DNA of 64,000 bases, taken from Flavipsychrobacter sp. (GTDB lineage: Bacteria; Bacteroidota; Bacteroidia; Chitinophagales; Chitinophagaceae). The stretch is taken from the NCBI GenBank assembly GCA_017849575.1, contig JAFIGV010000007.1, positions 1 to 64,000 on the forward strand. The letters run 5' to 3'. Below the pieces are notes generated by a model that worked only from the letters and a program-made list of their open reading frames with translations, had not been told where the DNA came from and made no database searches. Numbering within the stretch: position 1 is the stretch's first letter; every line of letters begins with the position of its first letter. Shown piece by piece: positions 9,060-17,203 of this stretch. The translations under genes were made by a program, and so were the position numbers.

Positions 9060-10519
9060 GTATAGCTACGTTACCTGAAACAGAAGCCAGGATAAAAAAA
9101 TGTGTCAACGTGCAGCAAACTGCAGAAAATCAACGAACGCTTAAAGGTGCGGTCACACTTTCGGGTGTGGGCCTGCACACGGGCAAGGAAGTAAATATGA
9201 CCATGAAACCGGCCAATCCGGGTTATGGTATTCGTTTTCAGCGCATTGATCTGCCGGAAAAACCGGTGGTAAAAGCCGACGCAGACTATGTGGTAGATAC
9301 CTCGCGGGGCACTACTATAGAACACCACGGTGCCCGCGTCAGCACTATAGAACACACGCTTTCTGCACTAGTGGGTATGGGTGTGGACAATGTGCTCATT
9401 GAGCTCGACGGACCGGAGGTACCTATTATGGACGGTAGCGCAAGAGAGTTTATTGACGCTATAGAATCCGTAGGGGTGCAAGAACAGGAAGCGAAAAGAA
9501 TTGTGTACTCGATAGATCAGAATATCCATTACTACGACCCGGTAAAGAACGTGGATATGCTGGCGGTACCCTCGAGCGATTATCAGATCACTACCCTGAT
9601 TGACTTCAACTCGCCTGTGCTGGGCACACAGCATGCTACGCTCAAACACATCTCAGAATTTCGCGAAGAGATCGGCCCTTGCCGTACCTTCTGTTTTTTA
9701 CACGAACTGGAGTATCTGCTGGATAACAACCTGATCAAAGGAGGCGATGTGAGCAATGCCATTGTGGTAGTAGATAAGGTGGTGAGCGCCGAGGAGCTGG
9801 AACGGTTGGCCAAGGTCTTTAACAAAAGTAAGATCGAGGTAAAGCATGAAGGCATTCTCAACAATATTCAACTTCACTTTCCTAACGAACCTGCACGACA
9901 CAAGCTGCTTGATGTAGTGGGCGACCTTGCCTTAATCGGTCATCCCATCAAAGCTCACATCATTGCCAACCGCCCGGGCCATGCATCCAATGTAGAGTTT
10001 GCCAAAAAGATCAAGCAGTATATCAAAAAGAACAAACACCTTTCGGATATACCGCATTACGACTGCAATCAGCCGGCGATCTACGACATTACGCAAATTG
10101 AAAAATCGCTCCCGCATAAGTTCCCCTTTTTGCTGGTGGATAAGATCATTGAACTGAGCGACAGCCATGTGGTTGGCATCAAAAACGTGACCTTCAACGA
10201 ACATTTTTTTCAGGGGCACTTCCCCGGCAATCCGGTGATGCCCGGTGTGTTGCAGATAGAAGCCCTGGCTCAGGCAGGCGGCATACTTGCGCTAAACAAC
10301 TACAGCGACCCGGAAAACTATGACACTTATTTCATCAAGATTGATAAAGCACGGTTCAAATCGAAAGTAACGCCGGGCGATACACTCATACTCAAACTGG
10401 AGTTGATGAATCCCATACGTCGCGGCATATGCGAAATGCGCGGCACAGCCTATGTTGGCAACAAACTGGTAACGGAAGCCGAATTAGTAGCCCAAATAAT
10501 ACGTAAAGACAAACAATGA
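9056..10519 (+). CDS. lpxC/fabZ: Bifunctional UDP-3-O-acyl-N-acetylglucosamine deacetylase / 3-hydroxyacyl-ACP dehydratase (LpxC-FabZ fusion)
   Basis: A 487-residue fusion. Residues about 25-325 are LpxC, the zinc deacetylase committing flux into lipid A, with metal ligands H100 (EHTLSALVGMG), H282 and D286 (HKLLDVVGD) and active-site H309 (HASNVEF). Residues about 340-487 are FabZ, a hot-dog dehydratase with catalytic H388 (GHFPGNP) and E402 (LQIEALAQ), 14 residues apart as expected. The fusion is known in Bacteroidota and puts two steps that compete for 3-hydroxyacyl-ACP on one chain. The GTG at 9056 overlaps the lpxD stop; no ATG precedes the conserved LKGAVTLSGVGLHTG, so a GTG start is the best reading. 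The end overlaps lpxA as ATGA. Confidence 0.95.
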   Translation: MSIATLPETEARIKKCVNVQQTAENQRTLKGAVTLSGVGLHTGKEVNMTMKPANPGYGIRFQRIDLPEKPVVKADADYVVDTSRGTTIEHHGARVSTIEHTLSALVGMGVDNVLIELDGPEVPIMDGSAREFIDAIESVGVQEQEAKRIVYSIDQNIHYYDPVKNVDMLAVPSSDYQITTLIDFNSPVLGTQHATLKHISEFREEIGPCRTFCFLHELEYLLDNNLIKGGDVSNAIVVVDKVVSAEELERLAKVFNKSKIEVKHEGILNNIQLHFPNEPARHKLLDVVGDLALIGHPIKAHIIANRPGHASNVEFAKKIKQYIKKNKHLSDIPHYDCNQPAIYDITQIEKSLPHKFPFLLVDKIIELSDSHVVGIKNVTFNEHFFQGHFPGNPVMPGVLQIEALAQAGGILALNNYSDPENYDTYFIKIDKARFKSKVTPGDTLILKLELMNPIRRGICEMRGTAYVGNKLVTEAELVAQIIRKDKQ

Positions 10520-11316
10520 TCCACCCGCTTACGTACATACATCCAGACGCCAAGATCGGCCCGAATGTAAAGATTGATCCGTTTACAACCATCCACAGAA
10601 ATGTAGAAATTGGTGAAGGTACCTGGATCGGTTCGAATGTAACGATCATGGAAGGTGCGCGCATTGGTAAGAACTGCCGGATTTTTCCAAGCTCCGTCAT
10701 TTCCGCAATTCCTCAGGACCTTAAGTTCAAGGGCGAAGAGACCCTAACGGTCATCGGCGACGGCACTACCATTCGCGAGTGTGTAACCATCAACAGAGGA
10801 ACCTCCGATCGAAACAAAACTTCCATCGGAAATAACTGTCTGATCATGGCTTACTCGCATATTGCTCACGATTGTGTGGTGGGTAATCATTGCATTTTTT
10901 CTAACAATACCACCCTTGCGGGACACATTTTTGTTGGCGACAATGTAGTGCTGGCAGGACTCACCGCGGTGCAGCAATTTGTGCGTATCGGCTCTCATGC
11001 CTTCGTGACCGGCGGCTCGCTTGTGCGCAAAGATGTGCCTCCCTATGTAAAGGCGGCCCGCGAACCTTTGTCTTACGTTGGCGTCAATTCTGTAGGCCTG
11101 AAAAGAAGAGGATTCTCACTGGAAAAGATCAACCATATCCTCGATATCTACCGCATTCTTTTTGTTCGCGGGTACAATGTTTCCAAAGCCTTGAGCATTA
11201 TCGAAACTGAGATACCCGTTTCTGATGAGCGCGATGAGATTATCACTTTTGTGCGCGAAACCGGAAGAGGCATCATGAAAGGATACAGCCGGAGACTCAA
11301 TGAAGATCTCGCTTGA
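10516..11316 (+). CDS. lpxA: Acyl-ACP--UDP-N-acetylglucosamine O-acyltransferase LpxA
   Basis: A 266-residue enzyme of the first step of lipid A synthesis, 3-O-acylation of UDP-GlcNAc. It is made of hexapeptide beta-helix repeats (about 1-185) and a C-terminal helical domain. H115 and the catalytic H118 lie in S-H-I-A-H-D-C, matching the HIAHDC motif of the family. The length equals that of other LpxA proteins. The ATG overlaps the lpxC/fabZ TGA by four bases (ATGA), and the 3' end overlaps the ABC ATPase gene by 17 bases. The order lpxD-lpxC/fabZ-lpxA is the usual Bacteroidota arrangement. Confidence 0.95.
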   Translation: MIHPLTYIHPDAKIGPNVKIDPFTTIHRNVEIGEGTWIGSNVTIMEGARIGKNCRIFPSSVISAIPQDLKFKGEETLTVIGDGTTIRECVTINRGTSDRNKTSIGNNCLIMAYSHIAHDCVVGNHCIFSNNTTLAGHIFVGDNVVLAGLTAVQQFVRIGSHAFVTGGSLVRKDVPPYVKAAREPLSYVGVNSVGLKRRGFSLEKINHILDIYRILFVRGYNVSKALSIIETEIPVSDERDEIITFVRETGRGIMKGYSRRLNEDLA

Positions 11317-11917
11317 TCATATCAGCAAGAAGTTTCAGCAACACTGGATCTTTAAAGAAATAAGCTACGAGTTTCAATCTCCGGGCAACTATGCTTTGCT
11401 GGGTGCCAATGGCAGCGGCAAAAGCACTCTGATGCGCATTCTTGCCGGCATTCAGCCTCCTACAAAAGGGAAACTAAGCTTTGAATACAACCACCAGATG
11501 CTGGAACTACAGCACGTGTTCCGACATATCGCGTATTGCGCCCCGGGCCTGGACATTGTAGAGGAGATGACCCTCAGAGAATTCCTCGACTTTCACTTTA
11601 CATTCAAGCCCATACTGCCGCAGATGACGGTAGATCGAATTATAGGGACCATCGGCCTGAAGAAAGCAGCAGCAAAAGTCATCGGCGATTTTTCATCGGG
11701 CATGAAGCAAAGGGTAAAACTGGCACAGGCCATTTTTGCCGACACGGACGTTTTGTTGCTTGACGAGCCCTGTACCAATCTCGACAACGATGGAGTGCAG
11801 CAATACCGCGAGTGGATAGATACGTACACCCACAACAGAATGGTGATTGTGGCCTCTAACGATGTGCGGGAATACTATTTTTGCCAGCAGCATATTGATG
11901 TGGAAGCTTACAGATAA
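11300..11917 (+). CDS. ABC transporter ATP-binding protein
   Basis: A 205-residue single nucleotide-binding domain. Walker A is G35-ANGSGKST with lysine K41, the signature motif is FSSGMKQR, and Walker B is DVLLLDEP followed by the D-loop CTNLD. Size and sequence resemble the CcmA/ABC-2 type of small exporter ATPases. No permease lies next to it, so its membrane partner must be elsewhere. The start is inside lpxA (17-base overlap), which points to the same transcript as the lipid A genes. A role in envelope export is an inference from position only. Confidence 0.85.
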   Translation: MKISLDHISKKFQQHWIFKEISYEFQSPGNYALLGANGSGKSTLMRILAGIQPPTKGKLSFEYNHQMLELQHVFRHIAYCAPGLDIVEEMTLREFLDFHFTFKPILPQMTVDRIIGTIGLKKAAAKVIGDFSSGMKQRVKLAQAIFADTDVLLLDEPCTNLDNDGVQQYREWIDTYTHNRMVIVASNDVREYYFCQQHIDVEAYR

Positions 11918-11989
11918 CAAAAGTTAAAAGCGACCGGCCCGATCCATGCACCGCTTTCCTTTTGTAACTTTCCTGTAAACTTTTATCAA

Positions 11990-13564
11990 ATGCTACCAAA
12001 ATCTTACTTTCTTGCGTTTGTCTGTTCCTTCCTTTTTCTAGCCCAACATACTCTGGCTCAGAACGAGCCGATTATCAACTGGCAAAAATGTATCGGGGGT
12101 ACGGACTTTGATCAGGCTACCTCTATTGTGCGCACTTTTGATGGCTCTTTTGTGGTAGTCGGTCCCACCGGCTCCATAAACGGCGATGTGGATTCTAATA
12201 AAGGCGAAAATGACTGCTTTCTCGTAAAGCTTTCAGCTACCGGAAATATTTTATGGAAAAGATCATTCGGCGGCTCGAAAACAGAACAGCCCACGTATTT
12301 ACTTCAAACGCCAGACAGCGGATTTATCGTTACGGTCTATACCAACTCCAACGATGGCGACGTGGATAGCAACCGCGGCATACGGGATGCATGGATCGTT
12401 AAACTGAATTCCTCGGGGGTGATCCAGTGGTCAAAAACCTACGGCGGATCGGGTAATGATGTACCGCTGTGTATTCAACAGACTGCGGACGGTGGCTATA
12501 TCGTATCCGGCTGGTCTGAATCGAGCGATGGAGATGTAGCCGTAAACAAAGGAGGAGAAGATGCCTGGGTGATAAAACTCAATGCCAGCGGAGCTCTGGT
12601 ATGGGAAAAAACCTTTGGTGGCTCGTTAGAAGATCATGCATCTTCCATTATTCAAACAAGTGATGGAGGATATCTTTTTGCCGGATCGGTTAAGTCTTCA
12701 GACGGAGACATTACCAATTTTCATGGCGGAGAAGATGTATGGGTCGTGAAGCTGAGCGCAACAGGTACTATGACCTGGCAAAAGACCTTCGGCGGCACGG
12801 GTATTGACCATGCCGGCGACCATGGTTTTGCTGGCAGCATCATGCAGACATTTGATGGAAAATATCTTGTGGCCGGATGGACCAATTCTACCAACGGCGA
12901 TGTGACGTTCAACCATGGTACATGGGACGCATGGCTGCTTAAGCTCAATACCAATGGCACACTGGCCTGGCAAAAAACTTATGGTGGCTCTAACGATGAT
13001 GAGGCCTACTATATGGTACAGATGCCCGATAGCAGCATTATCGTGACCGGCCTTACCAACTCTACCGATGGAGACGTAGATACCCTTATTGGCTTCTTCG
13101 ACGTATGGACCTATAAGATCAGCGCAGCGGGAAACCTACTGTGGGAGCAGACTTATGGCAGTCCCTCAGGCAACGAACTGGCTCAAACCATGGCCATCAC
13201 CCCCGACACTTGTGTGATTGTAGCAGGATATACCATGGCCAATGGAGGAAACGTATCGGGTTACCACGGTGGTTACACAGACTTTTGGGTAGTGCGCCTC
13301 AAGAACCAGGTGGTCATAAACGATATTGGCAGTATCCACACCGAGGGGCTTGCATTAGTACCTAACCCAGCTACTCAGGAAGTAAAAATCAAAGGATATC
13401 AGGAAGCGCTCAGAGTGAGTCTGTACAATACGACAGGCCAAAAAATTCTGGAGACAGAAAAACGCAGTATTGATGTTTCTTCTCTCGCTCCGGGCCTATA
13501 TCTGGTGGAGATTCGCAACACTGCAGGCAACCTGCTGGCCACCAAAAGACTGATAAAGCAATAA
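11990..13564 (+). CDS. T9SS-secreted repeat protein (type A sorting domain), paralogue of the 52313-53863 gene
   Basis: A 524-residue exported protein. A signal peptide (residues 1-23) is followed by about seven tandem units of roughly 55-60 residues, each with the pattern W-x-K-T-x-G-G-S...D-G-G-Y-x-x-x-G...S-x-D-G-D-V...G-x-x-D-x-W-x-x-K-L. These look like propeller blades. The last about 75 residues are a T9SS type A sorting domain (A-L-V-P-N-P-A-T, then L-Y-N-T-T-G-Q, then L-A-P-G-L-Y-L-V-E-I, ending K-R-L-I-K-Q), which directs export through the outer membrane and attachment at the surface. The function of the repeat region is unknown. It converges on the PNGase F-like gene across a bidirectional terminator. 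Confidence 0.85.
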   Translation: MLPKSYFLAFVCSFLFLAQHTLAQNEPIINWQKCIGGTDFDQATSIVRTFDGSFVVVGPTGSINGDVDSNKGENDCFLVKLSATGNILWKRSFGGSKTEQPTYLLQTPDSGFIVTVYTNSNDGDVDSNRGIRDAWIVKLNSSGVIQWSKTYGGSGNDVPLCIQQTADGGYIVSGWSESSDGDVAVNKGGEDAWVIKLNASGALVWEKTFGGSLEDHASSIIQTSDGGYLFAGSVKSSDGDITNFHGGEDVWVVKLSATGTMTWQKTFGGTGIDHAGDHGFAGSIMQTFDGKYLVAGWTNSTNGDVTFNHGTWDAWLLKLNTNGTLAWQKTYGGSNDDEAYYMVQMPDSSIIVTGLTNSTDGDVDTLIGFFDVWTYKISAAGNLLWEQTYGSPSGNELAQTMAITPDTCVIVAGYTMANGGNVSGYHGGYTDFWVVRLKNQVVINDIGSIHTEGLALVPNPATQEVKIKGYQEALRVSLYNTTGQKILETEKRSIDVSSLAPGLYLVEIRNTAGNLLATKRLIKQ

Positions 13565-13618
13565 TACCTGTCGCGGACGGTATGGTAAGAAAACCACGCG
13601 TACAGCGATGAAAAAAAG

Positions 13619-13650
13619 CAGGGCCGCCCGGCTGTGGGTGGCCCTGTTTC
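13619..13650. terminator. Bidirectional intrinsic terminator
   Basis: An 11-bp stem (13619-13629 with 13636-13646, one G-U pair) closes a 6-base loop. On the minus strand the stem is followed by seven T residues, so the stronger direction is for the leftward PNGase F-like gene; on the plus strand only a short T-run follows. It lies between two convergent genes. Confidence 0.8.
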
Positions 13651-13716
13651 AATATGGAATCAAAAATCTGTTCTAAAACATCTTCTTGTAAATTTTTCCA
13701 GACTTTCTCTTTTGCC

Positions 13717-15714
13717 TTAGTGTGTAATGACCACACGCTGCATCAGCCGCATGTTTTGGTCCCTTTCGTTATGATAGATCAGTTGATACACACCACCGGC
13801 AAGTTGGCTCACATCAATCTGCTGCGTACCGTGAATATAAGGCTGGGTAATGACCTCCTGCCCCATCATGTTGATCAGACTGATATATCCTTTTGCATCA
13901 CTGCTTCCATTTACCTCAAAGCTTATGTGGTCTCGAGCAGGATTGGGGTAAGCTATCAGGCTTAGGTCGGTATGGTTAACATCGTTCACCGCATTGGCGA
14001 AGCCAGTAAAAAAGTCGAAAGAAAAACCGCCGCCAAAATTTCCGCCATAATACATCGGGATCAGGATGTTGCCGTTATTGGCTGCATTGAATAGCCTCAC
14101 ATAACCAGCAATGCTGGAATAGCCTGCAAGGCCGGTGCCCTGCCATACTCCTGTATTGCTATTTTGATTGATATCCCAATAACCCAGTTGCGCAGAGTCT
14201 GAAATGATAAAGCGGTAAGCCTCACCAAAGTTCAGTTGAACGGTATCGGTACAAATTGTGTTCACCGGACAATTCCCTTTGTAGGCAACAACGGTCCCGT
14301 TGGCATCTTCAATTCTCCATGAGGTCTGGCTGATGCTGTTGTTACCCGGGCGGCCTTCTTCATTAGACTTCATCTTCACAATGATTCCCGATGGCAATGC
14401 AGGTGCAGCATTGAACGTGGAACTAAGTTCGTTATTGAGCATATCGTCATCGGCTACTCCATTTACTTCAAGCACCTTAACATGGAAGGTGTAGCTTGCC
14501 GGGTTCAACTTCAGGCCGGCCATAGGCGGAAAGTGAATGTCCATTGTCTGCAGCGCCGCGAGGTTGCCGGCAGTCCAGGTGTAAGTCTGAGTTCCCATGC
14601 CCGTCACACCATATTCAAACTTAATGGAGTTGATGGTTGTAGATCCGCCATTGTGAACGGTGATAATCGGAGCCCGTGATGTGGGGTTCTGACGAAAATG
14701 ATACTCTGCATTAGTGGGAGCAACGATGTCGTCAACAGATACGTCGAGCGATTTATTCATAGCGCCATAGTAAATCGCTGCCGCCTCGATCGTGTAGGAT
14801 GCCGGCCCGCCTCCATTGACCGTTGTCGAGGTGTAGGCCGGAAAGCTCATTCCTAGATTGTAGGCTCCCGCAAGTCCTTGCAGCGGGTGTGTGATGGTAT
14901 GCACTAACGCACCCGGACACCAGTTGGCGCGCGAGTAAATCCAGGTACCCGACTGCGGATAAAGGTTGTTGCGATCGCAGTCTGTTCTGAAAAAGTTCTT
15001 TGTCAGCAACTGAGTTCCGTTGAGGCTGATTGCATACTGATTAGGGCAAAACTCGGCGCAGGCATTATCATCGCCCCCATGGCCCGTAATATTCATCTTG
15101 AGCTCCGTACTCACAGCGCTGCTCGGCATTGTCTTCGAAAGGGCTGCAAGTGCTGTATTGATTGGCGTATTGCCATGACCATAGTTAAAATTGCCGTGCC
15201 AGAGACGATCAATGCCCACCACATCCCGGTCGCGCGTGCCCTCTACAAAAGCAAACTTTACATCTGCGGTGAAGCCGCCACTGTAACCGGAATAATGAAG
15301 GCGCACTGTTGCCGTATCTTTCAGTAAATGATAATAATCGGTTACATCAAAAATGTACCGCTCTCTCCAAGACCAGGGCGTGCGCGGATAACTGGCATTG
15401 GCATAAGGCGTAATAAGCCTGCCAATTTCCATGGTATCGCCGGTTTTCGTCATCAGAAAAAGCTGTACGGTATAGTCCCAGTCGCCGCACCACTGCGACC
15501 CTGCCGGACACTGATACTTTCCAAGAGTCACGGTCATGCTGATTTTCCGGTAGCTTGCTGAGCCATCCGGAAAGGCTACCGTAGTATCGAAATTGTTGTA
15601 CCAGTCAAGGTGAACATCATTGTGTGCCTGCACCCAGGTAGTATCACCGGGGTTGGCCAAAGCACTACCCGCCCACCCGGCGAGCATCAAAAGCAGTAGA
15701 AAATATTTCTTCAT
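13717..15714 (-). CDS. Secreted PNGase F-like protein with T9SS type A sorting domain
   Basis: A 665-residue secreted protein. The signal peptide spans residues 1-20. Residues about 25-330 resemble the two jelly-roll domains of peptide-N-glycosidase F (PNGase F): key segments are L-G-K-Y-Q-C-P-A-G-S, C-G-D-W-D-Y, R-L-I-T-P-Y-A, W-R-E-R-Y-I-F-D-V-T-D-Y and V-E-G-T-R-D-R-D-V. A middle beta-rich region follows, then a T9SS type A tail (L-I-A-Y-P-N-P-A-R-D ... G-G-V-Y-Q-L-I-Y) at about 590-665. PNGase F removes N-linked glycans from asparagine; whether this protein is an active amidase or a sugar-binding relative cannot be told without alignment of the catalytic acids. It is a single gene transcribed toward the shared terminator at 13619-13650. 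Confidence 0.8.
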   Translation of the reverse strand: MKKYFLLLLMLAGWAGSALANPGDTTWVQAHNDVHLDWYNNFDTTVAFPDGSASYRKISMTVTLGKYQCPAGSQWCGDWDYTVQLFLMTKTGDTMEIGRLITPYANASYPRTPWSWRERYIFDVTDYYHLLKDTATVRLHYSGYSGGFTADVKFAFVEGTRDRDVVGIDRLWHGNFNYGHGNTPINTALAALSKTMPSSAVSTELKMNITGHGGDDNACAEFCPNQYAISLNGTQLLTKNFFRTDCDRNNLYPQSGTWIYSRANWCPGALVHTITHPLQGLAGAYNLGMSFPAYTSTTVNGGGPASYTIEAAAIYYGAMNKSLDVSVDDIVAPTNAEYHFRQNPTSRAPIITVHNGGSTTINSIKFEYGVTGMGTQTYTWTAGNLAALQTMDIHFPPMAGLKLNPASYTFHVKVLEVNGVADDDMLNNELSSTFNAAPALPSGIIVKMKSNEEGRPGNNSISQTSWRIEDANGTVVAYKGNCPVNTICTDTVQLNFGEAYRFIISDSAQLGYWDINQNSNTGVWQGTGLAGYSSIAGYVRLFNAANNGNILIPMYYGGNFGGGFSFDFFTGFANAVNDVNHTDLSLIAYPNPARDHISFEVNGSSDAKGYISLINMMGQEVITQPYIHGTQQIDVSQLAGGVYQLIYHNERDQNMRLMQRVVITH

Positions 15715-15839
15715 GAGCAGATAAAATATGCTTAAAGATAGGAAATGATGCGAAGCCGCTTCTATCGGATATGCGCAGGCTGCTGTCGCTCTCCGTCATT
15801 GTTGCACTAACCTTAACGATCGAAGCGGAAATAATAAAC

Positions 15840-15847
15840 TATTTTTG
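15840..15847 (+). promoter_or_regulatory. Promoter -7 box (TATTTTTG) before der
   Basis: An exact TAnnTTTG box ends 18 bases before the der start codon. No TTG at the preferred 18-21 base spacing was found upstream, so only half of the promoter is supported. Confidence 0.4.
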
Positions 15848-15865
15848 CCGGCTTAACTCAAAACC

Positions 15866-17182
15866 ATGCCGGGATTTACCGTTGCAATTGTTGGTCGTCC
15901 CAATGTGGGAAAATCAACCTTATTTAACCGACTGCTTGAACAACGAAAAGCCATCGTTGAAGATACGCCGGGCGTTACCCGCGACCGTCAATATGGTGTT
16001 GCCGAGTGGAACGGAAAACCATTTAACGTCATTGACACCGGTGGCTTTGTTTCCAACTCTGAAGACGTTTTTGAACGCGAAATCCGCAAGCAGGTTCAGA
16101 TTGCCGTAGATGAGGCCAACCTGGTGATCTTTGTAGTGGATGTCACTACGGGCATCACTGACCAGGACGCTGACATGGCCGATATTCTTCGTCGCTCTAC
16201 CAAACCCGTTTTGGTAGTGGTCAACAAAGTGGATAACGGAGAACGGGCGCTGGACGCAACAGAATTTTATTCGCTCGGGTTCGAGCATACTTTCTTTCTT
16301 TCTTCCATTTCCGGAAGTGGTACGGGTGAATTGCTTGATGAACTTACCTCCCATATTCCTGAGACTGATGAGGAAACGACAGTAGAAGGCGAAGGCATCC
16401 CCAAATTTGCCATCATTGGTCAGCCCAACGCGGGAAAATCGACCCTCCTCAACGCACTGGTGGGTGAAGAACGAACCATTGTTTCTGATATCCCCGGCAC
16501 CACACGCGATACCATTCATACGCACTACAAACAATTTGGAAAAGAGTTTGTGTTGATTGATACCGCAGGCTTGCGTAAAAAGAAAAACGTACATGAGGAT
16601 TTGGAATTCTATTCCGTCATTCGCGCCATTCGCGCTATGGACGAAGCCGATGTGTGCCTTATCATTATTGACGCAGAAAAAGGAGTTACAGCACAGGACA
16701 TTAGCATCTTTAGCCTTGCTGCAAGAAAGGGCAAGGGAATAGTAGTGTTGGTCAACAAATGGGATCTACTGGAAAAAGAAACCAATACTGCCCGCGATTA
16801 TGAACGTGTAATCAAGCAGAAAACCGCGCCCTTCTCCGACATCCCGATCTTGTTTATTTCGGCAAAGGACAAGAAACGCATTTTCCAGGCTATGGAGAAG
16901 GCACTGGAAGTGTATGACAACCGCCAGCGGAAGGTGGCTACGCATCAGCTCAATGAAACCCTGCTACCCGAGATAGAACGTTATCCGCCGCCAATGAGCC
17001 GGGGGCACAATGTGAAAATAAAATTCGTAACCCAGCTACCGGTGGTGGTGCCGTCGTTCGCCTTTTTTGCCAACTATCCCGAAGCCATCAAAGAATCTTA
17101 TAAAAACTTTCTTGAAAACAAAGTGCGCGAACACTTCAATTACAACGGAGTGCCTGTGCGGGTATTTTTCAGAAAAAAATAG
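15866..17182 (+). CDS. der: Ribosome biogenesis GTPase Der (EngA)
   Basis: A 438-residue double GTPase that assists late assembly of the 50S ribosomal subunit. The first G domain has its P-loop at residues 10-18 (GRPNVGKST) and DTGG, with NKVD for guanine specificity. The second has its P-loop from G185 (GQPNAGKST), DTAGL and NKWD. A C-terminal KH-like domain (about 355-438) completes the family architecture. Length and order are canonical. It is followed 21 bases later by rimO in the same direction, so the two are probably one transcript, both serving ribosome maturation. Confidence 0.96.
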   Translation: MPGFTVAIVGRPNVGKSTLFNRLLEQRKAIVEDTPGVTRDRQYGVAEWNGKPFNVIDTGGFVSNSEDVFEREIRKQVQIAVDEANLVIFVVDVTTGITDQDADMADILRRSTKPVLVVVNKVDNGERALDATEFYSLGFEHTFFLSSISGSGTGELLDELTSHIPETDEETTVEGEGIPKFAIIGQPNAGKSTLLNALVGEERTIVSDIPGTTRDTIHTHYKQFGKEFVLIDTAGLRKKKNVHEDLEFYSVIRAIRAMDEADVCLIIIDAEKGVTAQDISIFSLAARKGKGIVVLVNKWDLLEKETNTARDYERVIKQKTAPFSDIPILFISAKDKKRIFQAMEKALEVYDNRQRKVATHQLNETLLPEIERYPPPMSRGHNVKIKFVTQLPVVVPSFAFFANYPEAIKESYKNFLENKVREHFNYNGVPVRVFFRKK

Positions 17183-17203
17183 TCTGTGTTGAAAAACTGA
17201 TTT

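Noticed and set aside
15920-16594. 224-codon frame on the minus strand inside der
   Set aside because: It lies wholly within a conserved GTPase gene and shows no family features.
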